Assembly: GCA_958430865.1 (NCBI GenBank)
Contig: CAUDNR010000335.1
Location: 1 to 64,000, forward strand
Length of the DNA stretch: 64,000 nt
Source of the DNA: Entrophospora sp. SA101
Lineage: Eukaryota > Glomeromycota > Glomeromycetes > Entrophosporales > Entrophosporaceae
Direction: 5' to 3'
A program made the position numbers and the translations under genes. Shown one piece after another: positions 10,867 to 23,679 of this stretch; the stretch's first letter is position 1; the number at the start of each line of letters is the position of its first letter. A model generated the notes under the pieces. It did not search any database. It was not told the origin of the DNA and saw only the letters and a program-made list of their open reading frames with translations.

Positions 10867-11870
10867 AAATCAAAAATCAAATGTCAAGTGTGGTTTCGAT
10901 TTATTATTATGACAAACTTTTTGACTTTTATACAGTTGCGAAACTTAGCCATTCGAACTTATTCTTTGATTTGTTTTACTTATCGCAGGCTTTGATAGTT
11001 TCACAATTTCATACATTGATGCTTAGTAAATAGACTTCAATCGTTCAACCATAAAATTGTTTTTAATGAACATATATAAAGTTCTTATATTTTCAGGATA
11101 ACCTTTTCTACTTTTCTTTTAATAAAAGAACTATTTAAAAGCTTTTGCTTCTGAACAAGTTTTGACTTGATGAACCTTATTCATGCATAGAAATAATTAA
11201 TTGTAACAATTACGACCTAAAAGAAATTTTTTTTTTAATTTTTAAATCTTTTAAGAATGGCGACTATAGAAGAAATTAGACAAGAATAAGAATGGATTAT
11301 GAGAAGGGAGTGAAGAAATTGGAAGTTTTTGAGGGGAACTTGAGGACACACAAAAGAAACAAGGTAGTTGTTCTATAATTCTAAATTAATAATTTTGTAT
11401 GATATCTTTATTTACATATTTATTTATTTATTTATTATTAGATAAATAGGAAAGAAACAAACAATTATTGTTTAATTAATAATTTTATATAATATACATC
11501 TATTTCGTGGATAATAATAAATTTGTATAATATGTATATATCTATTTATCTATTTCATGGATAATAGTCATTCTATAATTATTGTTAAATTAATGGTTAT
11601 TAGATGACGTGAATAAAAATTTGCTTCCAATATCTATTTGATAAAAACTTGTATATTTTTTTATAATTGGTTAAATACTGGGCTAGCAAGAATTTCCTCG
11701 ACTTTTTGTGTAATTTATTCGGGCAAATTTCGTGATAAAATCAAAATATGATCTACAAAAATCATTACCAATTTTAGAATGTCCTCCATGCTACAAATAT
11801 GCAAGCCTATAAGTCTATATTAAATATGTAATAAAATAAAATAAAATTTTAATGGATAATTCCTCAAAAT
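10867..11870. other. Intergenic, no firm gene
   Basis: AT-rich. A short plus-strand frame from ATG 11293 (MDYEKGVKKLEVFEGNLRTH) reads plausibly for about 24 codons before GTAGTT and might be an exon or a relic, but there is no partner exon I can support. Confidence 0.3.
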
Positions 11871-11952
11871 GACAACATGGCCGAGTGGTTAAGGCGTCAG
11901 ACTTGAAATCTGATTCCCATTGGGAGCGCAGGTTCAAACCCTGCTGTTGTCG
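11871..11952 (+). tRNA. tRNA-Ser (UGA anticodon), first copy
   Basis: An 82-nt type II tRNA. The acceptor stem GACAACA pairs with TGTTGTC, then discriminator G at 11952. The D-arm is GCCGAGTGGTTAAGGC. The anticodon stem CAGA/TCTG closes loop CTTGAAA with anticodon TGA. A long variable arm (TCCCATTGGGA) and the T-arm GCAGGTTCAAACCCTGC follow. The long variable arm and anticodon agree on serine. Internal A and B boxes (TGGCCGAGTGG, GGTTCAAACC) are intact; no intron; CCA is not encoded, as expected for a eukaryotic nuclear tRNA. Downstream T-rich runs could serve as pol III terminator. Confidence 0.95.
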
Positions 11953-12115
11953 TCAAAATTCTTTTCTCTATTTATATAAAAAAGAATAATAAAAATACAT
12001 TTTTTTTTTTTTAACATTGCAAACATATATTTATTAATGAATTACAGATTTTTTAATAATATAAAATTATTTTACTATAATACTAATAGTAATTATAATA
12101 ATTATTTTTTTTTTT

Positions 12116-15100
12116 TCATGTAGTATTTTTATTAATTTTTATAATAATTCTATTGGTAGTTGGTACAGTGGTTGTAGAAGATTCCGACGGAATATTATTA
12201 CTATTATATAATGGACATTTCTTGTTTGTTTTCATATGACCTAAAGCTCCACAATTTCCACATCGTCTCTAAGAAAAAGGTAATCAATTAATAACAAGCA
12301 GTAAGTAAACAAGCGATAATAATAATGATAAATGTAATTATAATTGTAAATGCTTGCCACTGTTGTTTCAGTCTTCTTTTCTTTAACGATAGATGATGCA
12401 GAAGTAACGTTACCAGCAGCAGATAATTTGGCAGCTTTTTTAGCTTCACGAACAGCCAGACGTTGCTGGCGTCTCTCTTGATTTCGTTTTAATCTAGCCA
12501 ACTGATCTTGAATTCTAATTATATAATTATATTATAACAACATGAGTATTAAATATTTATTTATTTTTTTTAAAAAATTGTTAATGATTTACCTCTTTTT
12601 TAATCGTTCGTTTCTTTCTTCATCATTGGTTGGCTCCAACGTTTCAGTACTATAAAAAAATTCCATTATTATTATTATTGTCATCATAATTATTAAAAAA
12701 AAATAGGATGACTAAATTTTGATTTTTTTGTTCTTTACTTTAATGTTTGTTCTTCAATAACTTGTCTTTGACGAATATACGCATTAATTACTGAAGGATC
12801 AGTTATATATTCTTTTGTCCACCTTTTTTCACCATTATCTGACCTTATCTACACTCAAAAATTTTCTTTAAAGATGCATGAATAGATATATAAATGATAT
12901 AGAAAATAGATATAGATGAACATACCGAACGATTTATCACCAATGCTCTGTTTCGATGAGAACTACAATCATAATTTGTACGTGAAGTTATACTACCATC
13001 TACAGATGTTATATCATCATAGTCCATCATTGATTCTGGTGATTGTGTTTGATCTGGCATTGCAGATTCCATTAAATCATTCATTTCCACATTTTCCATA
13101 TCCACATCACTATCAACCTATTAAGGAGAAAAAAGATTTTTTAATTTTAATTACTTTTTTATTAAAATAAAAAGGGAAATTTTTTTTACCTGATTATCTT
13201 CATTATCTTCATTATCTTCATTATTAATATCTTGTTGATCAACAAACATATCAGATAAATCATTATTATATCTACTTTGATCGATAAAAGATGTCGAATC
13301 TTCTCGTTTACTAAGTGATGAAAACTGTGCATTCCAAATTCGACCGATCTAAAAACCGATATATACTATTTATTTAAAATAAATTAGAATTAAAAATAAA
13401 CATTAATATTAAAATACCTCTTGATAATATCTTTTCCATTGATCTAAAACAGTATATTTATGGCCACTCTTTGGCTTATTTTCTATTTCGGCTATAAAAA
13501 AAATCAAATAAATACATGATTGAATTAATAAATGAATTAAGCATTTTTAATTACCAAGCTTATCTTTAGCAGATTCTCCAGCCTTTAAAAATATATCCTT
13601 CATTGAAATTCTAATGAAACTGAAGCCTTCGCCTTTTCCGGTTGGATCACCTTCTCCATGTAATTTTAACATGGCATTTGACTATGCATTAAAAATTTTT
13701 TTTTTTTAATTTTATAAATAAATAAAATTTTTTTTTCAATAAATTAACAATTAATGATAATCATACTTGTGTGGCATTTAGAAAATTCCTTGTCGTAATC
13801 CATGGTGCTAATTGTTCTTCCACAGCCAATTTGGATTCCTTAAGAGCACGTTGACTTTCGTCTTGAACATCGTCATCATCATCATCACCTAATTTATATC
13901 CTGCATCTTCCAAATGTCGTTTACCAAGTAGCCAGCTTTCTTGTAAACAAATCTTAATAATAATAATAATAATAATGATGATGATGATGATAAAATTTTT
14001 TTAGATTTAAAGATTTCACAAAATTATATATATGTGTGTGTGTGTATGTACCATTTCTGGACTAAGGATTTTCCTTATTTCTTTTTCACTTGGGACGCCA
14101 CGTGAAGGTTTCAATTTCCAAATTTGTATATTGTTATCAGTACCTTTTTTACGAACCAACTCTGCTACCTCCTTTATAGATACAAATATATACATACATA
14201 TTTATTATTATCATTATTCGATTGTTAATTTCTCTCCAAAAAACATTATATAATACAAACCTTCATACGTGAACGAATTGTGTCCTCTTTATAATCTGGG
14301 AATCTTTTTAACAGTTGATCATGTGTTACTATATGGTACCTATTTCTTTTCATAAGTCGTAATGCTGTAGCTTGTATTCGAGCTGCTATTGTAGCTTTTG
14401 CTTTTCTTGATGGTGGAGATGGAACTTCTTGCATAGGAAATGTTTGACCCACCACAAAAATATTCTTAATTTCACGTATATAGTATTTTGACTTGTTTTT
14501 GAAAGTAGTTCTATTTTTTTTTTAAAAGGAAAATAATTAAAGAAGACAATGATGATAATTAATATATAAATACATATATATATATTTAAAATTAGATAAT
14601 ATTTAAATTATTAAAATTATTTTTAAATAAAAAAACCTGAGGACTAAAAAATCCGAATCTTTTGGATCATGCCTAAATAGTGGAGCTCGAAATAAATTAT
14701 TATATAAGGTTGTGATGACTTGACCACGTTCAACATTCCCAAAATTCATAAACGGTGATTCATCCATGACATCAAGAATTACAGGTGAACCAATATCAAG
14801 CTATCATTTATCATCATCATTATATTTTATTAATAGAGTAGTCATAATCATGTATACCAAATTAATCAATTAAGTTTATAATTACCGCTGGAATATAAGT
14901 ATCATTCGAATCAATCTTTCTGTAATAATTTAAAAGCAAACTTCCCATTCCAATATTTGATAATATTGGTGGATATTCTTCCTATTATATATAAAATAGT
15001 ATAAATAATAGAACAATAATAACAATAATAGTGGTATTTTATTAATTATGATTATTTTTCTTTCAATATATATATATATATATTGAGGATGGTTATAAAT

Positions 15101-17254
15101 AACACATACAGAATATTCAAGTAAAACAAATTCTTCGTTGTCTTTTAGTGATAAATCTTTAGGTCTTTTCATTTTTTCATGTTTAGAACGTAATTTTCTT
15201 TTATTTTTTCGGTGATGGCGTCTAATTTTCCTAAAATGAACTACTTCTCCGACTGGAACTTGAATTGTTGGACGATGCAATGCTCGAATTTCAGATTTTG
15301 TAAACTTAGTTTTAAACTGTTGAAAAATAATTATTATAATAAATAGGTGTCATTGAATTTGTTCTGATTTTAAGATTAATGTTATTATTATTAACTCACA
15401 TATTGTGGATGTAATTTAAGCGCCGGTAAAGAATGTCTTATAAACATTTGACCAAAATTAAGCCTCTTTCTACAATTTCTTCTTTCAACATTTTCAACAT
15501 TATATTGCAAATAATTTTCTTTATTATCATCAGAAGTTTTGTACTTGTGAATTTTAATTATTTTATCTTCACCCTATAAATAATTGAAAATTTCAATTGT
15601 TTGCTCATAAAAAAAAAATAAATAATTCATTAATTCATTAATTTCTAATTTACCTCAATAAAATTTTTACTGAATTTCCTACTATTTTTCCTAAATACTT
15701 TATTTATTTATTTTTTAAAACAAAATCCAATTATAATAAAACCTTTATATTTGTTTTTTTACATTTATTAAAAATATATAAATAATAAATCATACTTTGC
15801 GAATCAAAATTAAATAATAACTTTTGAGTGTTATCAGATATTAATGAAGGTTTTTGTTGCTGTTGTGGTTGGTTATTTGGTTGAACTGGCTGTTCAAAAA
15901 GTATATTTGGATCATTCATGTCTAATATTAATCGAGAATATAATGGTGATGCATCATTGTCTATATTACGATTATCCCACAATATATTATTGATCCATTC
16001 TCCACTTTCTAATTCTAAATTCCTATAACCAATGATTGACCCTGTATTCTTTTACCGTAGCAGTTGTTGATGTCAATAAATAATAAAATTTGAATCGTTA
16101 ATTAATTGAATGGTTTATTTCTCTTTGATAACAATAACAATAGCAATAATAATAATACCGGGATCATCAAATGGTTTTGACTATTGAATAACAATATAAT
16201 TATTAGAAAACAATTATTATTATTAGCATCAATTATGTATTGTAATAATTATATTATTATTATTACCTTTTATATTCATCATTACTACCATATTCATCCT
16301 CTTCGTCCTCTTCTTCATCATCCCATATAATCTTGTCTTCCCAAGTATCCATCATAAAAGGAAAAAATGAATCTGATTCTACAGGCATTTGCCATTTTAA
16401 TTGTTTTTCTTCTTGCTGTTGATCTCCTTCATCCATTATGACCTATAAATATAAGTCATATTATATCATATTATACCATCATTATTATATTATCATAAAT
16501 TATAAAAAAGAGGAACATCCTACATCATATGAATCAGAATCATTATTATCTATGTTATTGTCATATTCCATTGACTCATCATCATCAGAGAACGATGGAA
16601 AATACTTTGCTAATTCTTCTTCTGTCGTATTAGATCCATCGGCTATCAAATCTTCAAATAATTTGGATGATGATGATTCAACTAATTGTCTTTCGTCTAT
16701 ATCAAATTCTAAACTTACAGGCTCAACTACAATGATTAAACACATATAAATAAACACACAAATATATATATGCCAAGTATTACTATCATTATTATTAACC
16801 AATACCATATTTTTTAATGTCGCGTAATTTTTTTCGAGTGCATTTTGTTGCAAAAAGTTCAGAGAATTTTAATACTTTGTCTTTTTCAAATGCAGGATAC
16901 AAAGTTTTTGGTTCTATTGTGAACAGTAAGGGTGGAGGTGGTAGTGGAGCAATCTGAAGAGTTGGTTTATTTTTTTTTGTTGAAACTTGTTGCTCATCAA
17001 ATCCTAATGTTTGATCTGAAAATATTTGATTTACAACATCCCCAACTGCAACTTTTTGTAATGACTCACGAACCTCCTGTTTAAGAAAAATATTAAAAAT
17101 AAATTATATATATTTATGGGGCTTTTCCAATAAGCTTTCTAGGCTCGTTATAACGTGTAGATGTATGACTAATACAAACTTCATCTAAACCAGAATCTTC
17201 CAGTTGACCTTCTTCATTCACATTGCCAAACAGATATGCAGCAAGATTTTCCAT
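12116..17254 (-). CDS. TAF1: TAF1, largest subunit of general transcription factor TFIID (multi-exon), first copy
   Basis: A minus-strand gene with a dozen or more exons. ATG 17254 opens [20 protein letters not shown]; the next exon holds [20 protein letters not shown], matching the TAF1 N-terminal region. Acidic exons follow. The central domain (DUF3591/HAT region) is visible as [20 protein letters not shown] (near 15270), [40 protein letters not shown] (near 14760), [20 protein letters not shown] (14340) and [17 protein letters not shown] (13650). The C-terminus has the TAF1 zinc knuckle [16 protein letters not shown] (CX2CX4HX4C-like, near 12210-12255) and stops at TGA 12116-12118. There is no bromodomain, as usual for fungi. 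TAF1 scaffolds TFIID at core promoters in the nucleus. Introns are short (roughly 50-110 bp), AT-rich and GT-AG; exact junctions were not all resolved. Confidence 0.93.
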
Positions 17255-17409
17255 TTTTTTTTTACTTTGTGATTATGAAATGTTCCAAAGAAAAAATTTG
17301 TAGATTTGTAACTTGATTTTTGAAGCTTTAAAGAAATTTTATATAAGGAATGAATTGGAATAATAATATTATTTATCTGTTAATTAATATTATTATTATT
17401 GTTTTTTTT

Positions 17410-17444
17410 CCAATGTTACGTAATCCACAATGTTACGTAATTGG
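17410..17444. promoter_or_regulatory. Paired TTACGTAA sites between CCAAT boxes upstream of TAF1
   Basis: Two perfect 8-bp palindromes TTACGTAA lie at 17416-17423 and 17433-17440, 17 bp apart centre to centre, bracketed by CCAAT (17410-17414) and its inverse ATTGG (17440-17444). They sit about 160-190 bp upstream of the TAF1 start codon. TTACGTAA is a known binding palindrome for several bZIP factors and CCAAT for the HAP/NF-Y complex. Function here is inference. Confidence 0.4.
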
Positions 17445-19254
17445 GCCAACACTAGCTCAATATGACATAATAATAATAATGATGATTTAACAAAGAGCAG
17501 GGTGAGGTTTTTATTTGCCATAAAGACCGTGTCTTTATTATTATGTTTTTTTAAGACAGTTTTATTAGAGGAGGATGGTATTATTATATATATATATATA
17601 TTTACTGTTTAAACTAATCAAATCATGAGCAAATGTGAACATTATGTCACAATGAAATTTCAGGGATCAAATTATTCCAATCATTTGTCAAAGGTCAAAA
17701 AAACGAACGAACAACCTTGATCTCTGGTCTGAAAAAGGTTTTATGCAATCAAAATTTCAGAGTGAGGCGGAGGGCCAAGGACTTTACTAAGATTGCATTA
17801 GGCACTTTCTTTTTTTAAAGTGTTTTAAAGTTTCTTGTTCAAAGTTCATCATCCCTGAAGATGTTACATAGCAACTCTTGATATAATGGATACTAATAAA
17901 GTTGTCATAACCATTACCATAACTAATGTAGTAAGGATACCTAATGGTTGCAACAGCACCCATGTAAGTTTTTTTGATTGTGACAATGTAGGAAATTCAT
18001 TTATGACATCTATACTAAAGTGTTAGCCAAATCTGAAATTATTAAATTTTGAAATGCCTTAATGTTTCCCAAAATTTCATAACTTGACCAAAATACGTAC
18101 CAAATGCGTTTGGACAAATAAAAATATGGTGTGGTAACTTTTTAATTTGACAATCACATCATTAGGATCATAAGGCTTCCATTAGATATGTTTCAAATTT
18201 ATAAAAGTACTGCAACTTGAAACAACTAGCATAGAGATGTTTTCTGGAGAAACCAACCAATAACTTTGTAGAGCTTATCCCAATAAACAAAGTTGGTGGT
18301 GAATTTTCTCAAAATACCCCACCATGCTTGTAATGACTGCACTGATTTTTTTTACTATATTGATTATTATTACTACTTAATTATTACTATTTTAATAATA
18401 TTATTGTTTTATTTGTTACTATCTTAATTACTTTTATTATTATAATTATTTTTATTAATTATTATTATTAATTATTTTGTGATGTTGATTGTTGTGGTGG
18501 CATGAGGTTAAATCATACATTGATAATTTGATTTTAGTCAGTTTTAACGTAAAATATTTTTATTCATGAATAAATGAAAAATTGTACAGTGATTATAAAC
18601 GAGTAGAAGCTATTAGAAAGTTTTATATTGTTTTGGGAGATGTATCTCTTATCTTACTCTTTGAAAACCGAATACAAAAAGATTTTACTGAAAAAAGTAA
18701 ATTAGAAAAGGTGATGAGTGGATGGATACCTTGGGGTGATATTTGGTGATTTGCCTCAGGGAACTGAAGAATAAGTTTGATGTGGGGATTTCTGAATGCG
18801 GCAAACTTTCTTTATTGTATCGTTTTGTATTTGCTGTATTCTTCCAATTTCTATTCGCTACAAACTATTTACCTCTTAATTTTGCGATTGCAGATAATAA
18901 TATTTTTTTATTAATGTGTATACACACTGGTAGAATCTGTTATATTGATCTGCTAAATCGAGTATTGCAAAAGGAGCACTTGCGTATTGGGCAAATGATG
19001 GCTCTATTTATTAATCGTGAAAAAAAACCATGAACAATTATAGTCGAGGCCATGTTTACATAGTATCATCGGAAATTTTTTCTGGTGCGAATTTACATAA
19101 TTATGGTTAAATCACCGAACGGGTCGGATTCAGGTTGATTTCGGATTAAATTTAAATGAATTTTATTCACCTAAATTTTATTAATTAAATAAAAAGGCGA
19201 AACAGTTATATTGGTTTAAAAGCTTGCAATTGGTGTTATGCGTAACACAAAACA
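17445..19254. other. Intergenic, no supported gene
   Basis: AT-rich. A 96-codon plus-strand frame at 18743-19033 has no motif and unconvincing composition. ATT triplet runs lie near 18360-18480. Nothing else recognised. Confidence 0.4.
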
Positions 19255-19365
19255 CAATTCGTGATGCAAGAGATGTAGAATGCAATTCATGACGCAAGAC
19301 AATTAATGACGCAAGACGTAACTCAAAACAATTAATGACGCAATACACAATTAAGACACAAGGCT
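19255..19365. repeat. Degenerate short tandem repeat
   Basis: About five imperfect copies of a 17-20 bp unit of the form CAATTAATGACGCAAGA, with interspersed GTAACTCAAAA. The unit contains TGACGCAA. No coding frame runs through it. Confidence 0.5.
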
Positions 19366-20009
19366 AGTGATGGTAGCCCCTATTTTAGGCTTAATTTCGC
19401 GGCGAAGTTGGCGAAGCCTAAACTGCGGGTGAAAACCAAGCGGTCAATTAATATTAAACCCTACTACTACTTTTAATTTCCGACCACAAAAAGTGTTTTA
19501 TTGAGCAAAAAAAAAAAAGAATTGATTGTTTTATTATTAAATTATAAAAATGTTTATTATTATAAAACGAATTAGATCATTATTTATAATTAATGTAATT
19601 AATAAATATAATAAAATAATAAAACGAAAGAGACTATATTAATATAGATCACATGTCCGGCGTACAATCGGACGGCACTTTGATAAATCCGTTTTATTTA
19701 TCATAAACTTTGTTCATAGGTTTGACAGTTTTTAGGAGTTTACCCATCAGTTGTATAAAATTATGATAGGGTGGTACAATGTAAATTTTGGAATTTTTAA
19801 TAATTTTGACCTACGATCTAAAAAGCTTTGGTTTCGGGTCAAAATTTTTAAACCAAACCCGACCCGAAAACTTTCAGTATTAGCCCAGCCGTCCAGAGCT
19901 TTGCCATGATATTGCATTTAGTATAAATAAAATTATATGTTAAAACTTATGGGCATAATATTATGATTTCCTCATGAGAATGCGACCTCAATTATTGTCC
20001 ATGGTTCCT
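19366..20009. other. Intergenic, repeat-like
   Basis: Contains blocks of higher GC such as AACCAAACCCGACCCGAAAA (near 19850) and the mirrored GAACGGGTCGGATTC (near 19117), suggesting ends of an old mobile element, but no frame or clean terminal repeat could be established. Confidence 0.3.
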
Positions 20010-20285
20010 AGTGCAAGTTACTTGGTTGCTGGCAAATCAAAAAATTTATCTGTCGTGTGGCTTTAAAGCTGAGAAAGCACATACATAAAACTTAACCAAT
20101 AATTGTGGCGGAATTTTATGTTTTATTATTATTCATTAATAATATTTAAAAGGTCAATGATTTTAATGGTTAGATTGGTGCGATCACATTACTATTGTTT
20201 TTGTTTTTAATGATTTTAAAGAACCCATAAAAATTTAATAAAGGTCTAAATCAATAAAAAAGTTCAGCGACTAAGTAACTTGCAC
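20010..20285. mobile_element. MITE-like element with inverted ends
   Basis: Left end GTGCAAGTTACTTGGTTGCT (20011-20030) is matched in reverse by AGCGACTAAGTAACTTGCAC (20265-20284), 18 of 20 positions. The 276-bp element has no coding capacity. It sits about 660 bp upstream of the secreted-protein start codon, within range to affect that promoter. Confidence 0.6.
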
Positions 20286-20727
20286 CATAGTAATAGTAAT
20301 AAATTTAATATTTAATATTAATTAAATGCTTTTACAAATTGTATCTAAGGAAATTTTCCAAAATTGGTTCATTCTTAATATCATTCTTACTTGAGAGATG
20401 TAATTTATTAATTAAAAAAGAAGTAACGTATGACCTTCTTGGACAAAAAATCCATTTTACTTAGTATTAATATATAAAGAAAACATTTGTAATCAGGTCT
20501 AATGTTTCACCCTTATATTAATCAGTTTTGTGGTGCATGAAATCATGCAAATTAGAACATTATCTACTGCGGCGATTTTAAATTAACATGCTAAAATTGT
20601 TTCATCATGTATTAACCAGAAATTATGAATGAACCGATCGTCGTCGTCACCAATTGAATGAATGAAATGATATTTTCAATTTGAAGCAAGAGAATGATTA
20701 TTATTAAATGTAGGAAGAAAAATTGAT

Positions 20728-20736
20728 TATAAATAT
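20728..20736 (+). promoter_or_regulatory. TATA box of the secreted-protein gene
   Basis: TATAAATAT about 210 bp upstream of the start codon, followed by a pyrimidine-rich leader (CTTT/TTCC runs at 20790-20850) typical of strongly expressed fungal genes. The transcription start was not determined. Confidence 0.45.
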
Positions 20737-20941
20737 CAGCTTTATTTTCCCCAGATAATCAACAATCAACTTCTCCAAAAAAAAAAATACTTTTTATCTT
20801 TTATTTCTTTCCTACTTTCTTTTTTACTCTTTATCTTCCTCGAAGGAAGTATACAAAATAATTTGCACAAAATCATCAAAAGTATATTGAATATACTATA
20901 TACACACTCTCTTTTTTCTTTAAAAAAAAATATTAAAAAAC

Positions 20942-21649
20942 ATGAAGAATTTATCTAAAGCTATTGGCGCTGCCGTATTAGCCTTTTCTTTAATTGTCAA
21001 TGTTGATGCAAGATTTGGTCAACAAAATCTACAGGATGGTGTTTTAGCCCAGATGAGAGCCTTACCTCCTGCTGGTGATAAAAGCGCTTACACGGGTAAT
21101 TTGACTGGTGCCTATGTTCGTTCTTTATTAGCTGCGGCACCCAAATGTGATCAACAGGACGTCTGTGACAATTTTGTTGATATGGCTAATATAATTGGTA
21201 AAGAAGGTGATGCAAAAACACAAAGTGAAATGATTAAGCTTGCTCAACAATTGAGACAAGCAGAAAGAAACACTCCAAATGATGGACAACCATCTGCAAA
21301 ATGTGACCGAGAACCAAGAAACAAAGAGTTGGACGGCCTAACCCAAAATCAAGATCCTTCACCAAATCCCAAGAATTTACCTCCATTCGAATCACCAACC
21401 CCCAAAAGTTCAGAAATTCCAACATTTGTGCAAAATGGAAAAACACTTATTCCTGCCGAGTCAAGTAAATCTGCAGACCCTCCTAAAGGTGACAGTGAAA
21501 TGGAATCTTTGATCAAAAAGATTGATACTACTAAATTGAGTGCTAAAGACAAAAAAATGGTCAAGAAATGCACTAAACCCAAATCAAGAGACAGAAAAAA
21601 ATGTGTGCAACAACTCAAGAAACTTGCAAAAAAATTTCCAAAGAATTAA
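20942..21649 (+). CDS. Small secreted basic protein, effector-like candidate
   Basis: A 235-residue intronless gene. Residues 1-23 (MKNLSKAIGAAVLAFSLIVN then VDA) form a clear signal peptide with cleavage expected after Ala23. The mature protein has an Ala/Leu-rich N-terminal part with a paired Cys motif PKCDQQDVC (Cys69, Cys75), Cys121, a Pro/Ser-rich linker (about 138-183) and a strongly basic Lys-rich C-terminal helix region (about 185-235) with Cys210 and Cys221. Five cysteines leave one unpaired if two disulfides form. No enzymatic motif seen and the family is not recognised. A strong-looking TATA and CT-rich leader precede it and AATAAA (21665-21670) follows. Extracellular or apoplastic action is inferred from the signal peptide; effector role is a guess from size and features. 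Confidence 0.8.
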   Translation: MKNLSKAIGAAVLAFSLIVNVDARFGQQNLQDGVLAQMRALPPAGDKSAYTGNLTGAYVRSLLAAAPKCDQQDVCDNFVDMANIIGKEGDAKTQSEMIKLAQQLRQAERNTPNDGQPSAKCDREPRNKELDGLTQNQDPSPNPKNLPPFESPTPKSSEIPTFVQNGKTLIPAESSKSADPPKGDSEMESLIKKIDTTKLSAKDKKMVKKCTKPKSRDRKKCVQQLKKLAKKFPKN

Positions 21650-21670
21650 AGACGATGATGACTAAATAAA

Positions 21671-23069
21671 TAGTTTAATAATTTTGTTCTCTTTGATTTT
21701 TTTGTTTTTAGAATTTAATTAATATTAAAATAAACTCGAAATAATTATAAATCTTGTACTAAAGTATTAGAGCAGAAATGGAAAAAGTATATTTGATTCT
21801 ACTGATCCTTCATTGTTAAGTAATAAAATAGATCGAATTTGAGTTTTGTGACAAGATATCTACAGTGTCTAATACCATATTAGCATCAAAAGCATTAGAA
21901 CATTCGTCCTGTTTTAAAGTTCTTTGTCGATTCGTTATCGATTGGTTAATAGTAATGTTCCTGAATCAGCTTTTTGGGCATTACTTGTATAAATCTTCTG
22001 CTTTAATTAAATGATCGGCATCATACGGTTTGTCATCACCAGATGTTATGTTGCTATCGCTTTTTTTTTAGTTCTTATATCTTGGAGATGTCCAACGAAT
22101 TTAATTTGAATTTGTTTTATCTTCGCCAACATGACATTCATCTTGTTTTTGTGTGAAGATAGTTGAAGGCTCCAATTGTTATTGATAATAATTATTATCA
22201 TTGTGAAGATTGCTTCTTTCATCAATAATGCTAAATTAATTGGGACTAAAAGATTCTTTCCTTTATCTTTGGCTAGATTTATTTGAGAGAGTTTGTTTTG
22301 CTAACGGAGCTGTTGCTAAAATTTACGCTTTGATGATAATAATAATGTATCCGAAGAAGAAGTTTGTTTCTTTTGAATTCACCAAAATTTGAACAATATT
22401 TGATTTGATTCTACGATACAATTGTTATAATGTGTGAAACCATCATGGTTATCAATGGTTTCGTCTTTAATATTAATATATTTCTCGTCACTACGAATAA
22501 AAGTGACACGTTTCTGTCCCGAACTTCGAGAATATTGACATTACGAGTTTTTTGCTTGTTGGCGAAATATTTTTTAAGTTATTATAGCGATGATGGTTAA
22601 TGGCTAACTAATACTAATGCTAATTTGGATGACAATGGGGTCAGGTGGAATTAGAAATTATAAATTAATTTATATCAAAAAGGAAAAAAATTTGAAAAGT
22701 TATTAAATTTTATTTTATTGACATCAAAAAGTTGTATATATAACCTAGATTATGAAAATATTTTATCACCATTACTATATCTTATTTGACAATAATATTT
22801 TTGATTATTACAAATAAATCTAAAAAAAACAATAAAAAAAATATTTATTGTAAAACATTACACATTAAATAAAATTTAATATAAAATAGGATAAGGGTTA
22901 ATAATATAATTAATATATATAACAATAACTAACAAAAAAAAATTTTTAAAAATTTAATAATTATCAGCTTAAAACCACCAATAACAATAATAATAAACAG
23001 GAGTTGTTAAGTGTGCGACTATCTATCACTTCCTCTGTTCTAGGAAAACAATAAAATTTTTCTTATCAA
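21671..23069. other. Intergenic, no supported gene
   Basis: AT-rich with no frame that reads convincingly. Stretches such as 21900-22500 have somewhat balanced composition but stops in all frames, perhaps an old decayed repeat. Confidence 0.35.
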
Positions 23070-23074
23070 AAAAC

Positions 23075-23126
23075 AATTCATTTATTCATTCATTAATTCA
23101 TTCATTAATTCATTCATTCATTCATT
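23075..23126. repeat. ATTC microsatellite
   Basis: Tandem ATTC/ATTT/ATTA tetramers (TTCATTCATTAATTCATTCA) about 150 bp upstream of the next open frame. Confidence 0.7.
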
Positions 23127-23274
23127 TGTTTCTTATTTATTATAATTATATCAAAAAATCAACTGGAGAAAAAAAACTTTCAACTATTGTCATCTCATTA
23201 ATCTTTCTTTAATATTACATTTTATCACATTTCATCTCACCTCATCTAATAATTTCCTAGATACAAAGACATAT

Positions 23275-23679
23275 ATGGATATCTTTGAATTGAAGTATGT
23301 GGCAATGGCCATTCGTAGAAAAGTTCCATTACGAAGGCGTATTCCCTCAGTTTTTATTGAGAAACAACCACAACAGGAAGAAGAAAAGCAAGTAAAGAAA
23401 AAATCATCATTATGGAAAATAAAGTTGGAAGATTTAATGAATGACAACCATGAGTGTGGGAATTATGATGCTGACAACCTTTACTCTAAAGATGAAGGCT
23501 ATTATAGTGGTAGGATAAAAATATTAAAAAGAAATCATCATAATGGCGACTTTCGTTATGGAATCGATAAAGATTTCATCAAAAACGGTAAAAAATCAGT
23601 TTCACAGTTAATCCTATATTGGGAAAGTGTATGGTTATTGGGTTCAGGGATTGCAAGTAAATGTGCTGGTTGGAGTTAA
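23275..23679 (+). CDS. Hypothetical basic protein, 134 aa
   Basis: Starts MDIFELKYVAMAIRRKVPLR and contains a basic segment, a Gln/Glu/Lys stretch (KQPQQEEEKQVKKK), an acidic-aromatic middle (about 55-80) and a Lys-rich end (FIKNGKKSVSQLILYW). No signal peptide, membrane segment or family recognised. Sequence complexity and codon use are better than in neighbouring noncoding frames, and the frame is preceded by a CT-rich leader, so a real gene is plausible. Could also be one exon of a larger gene. Confidence 0.4.
   Translation: MDIFELKYVAMAIRRKVPLRRRIPSVFIEKQPQQEEEKQVKKKSSLWKIKLEDLMNDNHECGNYDADNLYSKDEGYYSGRIKILKRNHHNGDFRYGIDKDFIKNGKKSVSQLILYWESVWLLGSGIASKCAGWS

Larger units (their letters stand above)
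1237..15832. repeat. Left copy of a 14.6-kb near-identical direct duplication
   Basis: Everything from the first base after the LINE poly(T) at 1237 recurs at 49405 with a constant offset of 48168, through the window end (15832 corresponds to 64000). The offset never shifts, even across long homopolymers and (TA)n runs, so no indels are visible. I found three base differences, all in the first 220 bp (1258-1259 CA versus TG, and 1454 T versus C). All open frames inside translate identically in both copies apart from one residue caused by 1454. The right boundary is not visible because the window ends. Confidence 0.95.

Noticed and set aside
18743..19033. 96-codon plus-strand frame
   Set aside because: No motif, no flanking splice or promoter signals, composition like random AT-rich DNA.
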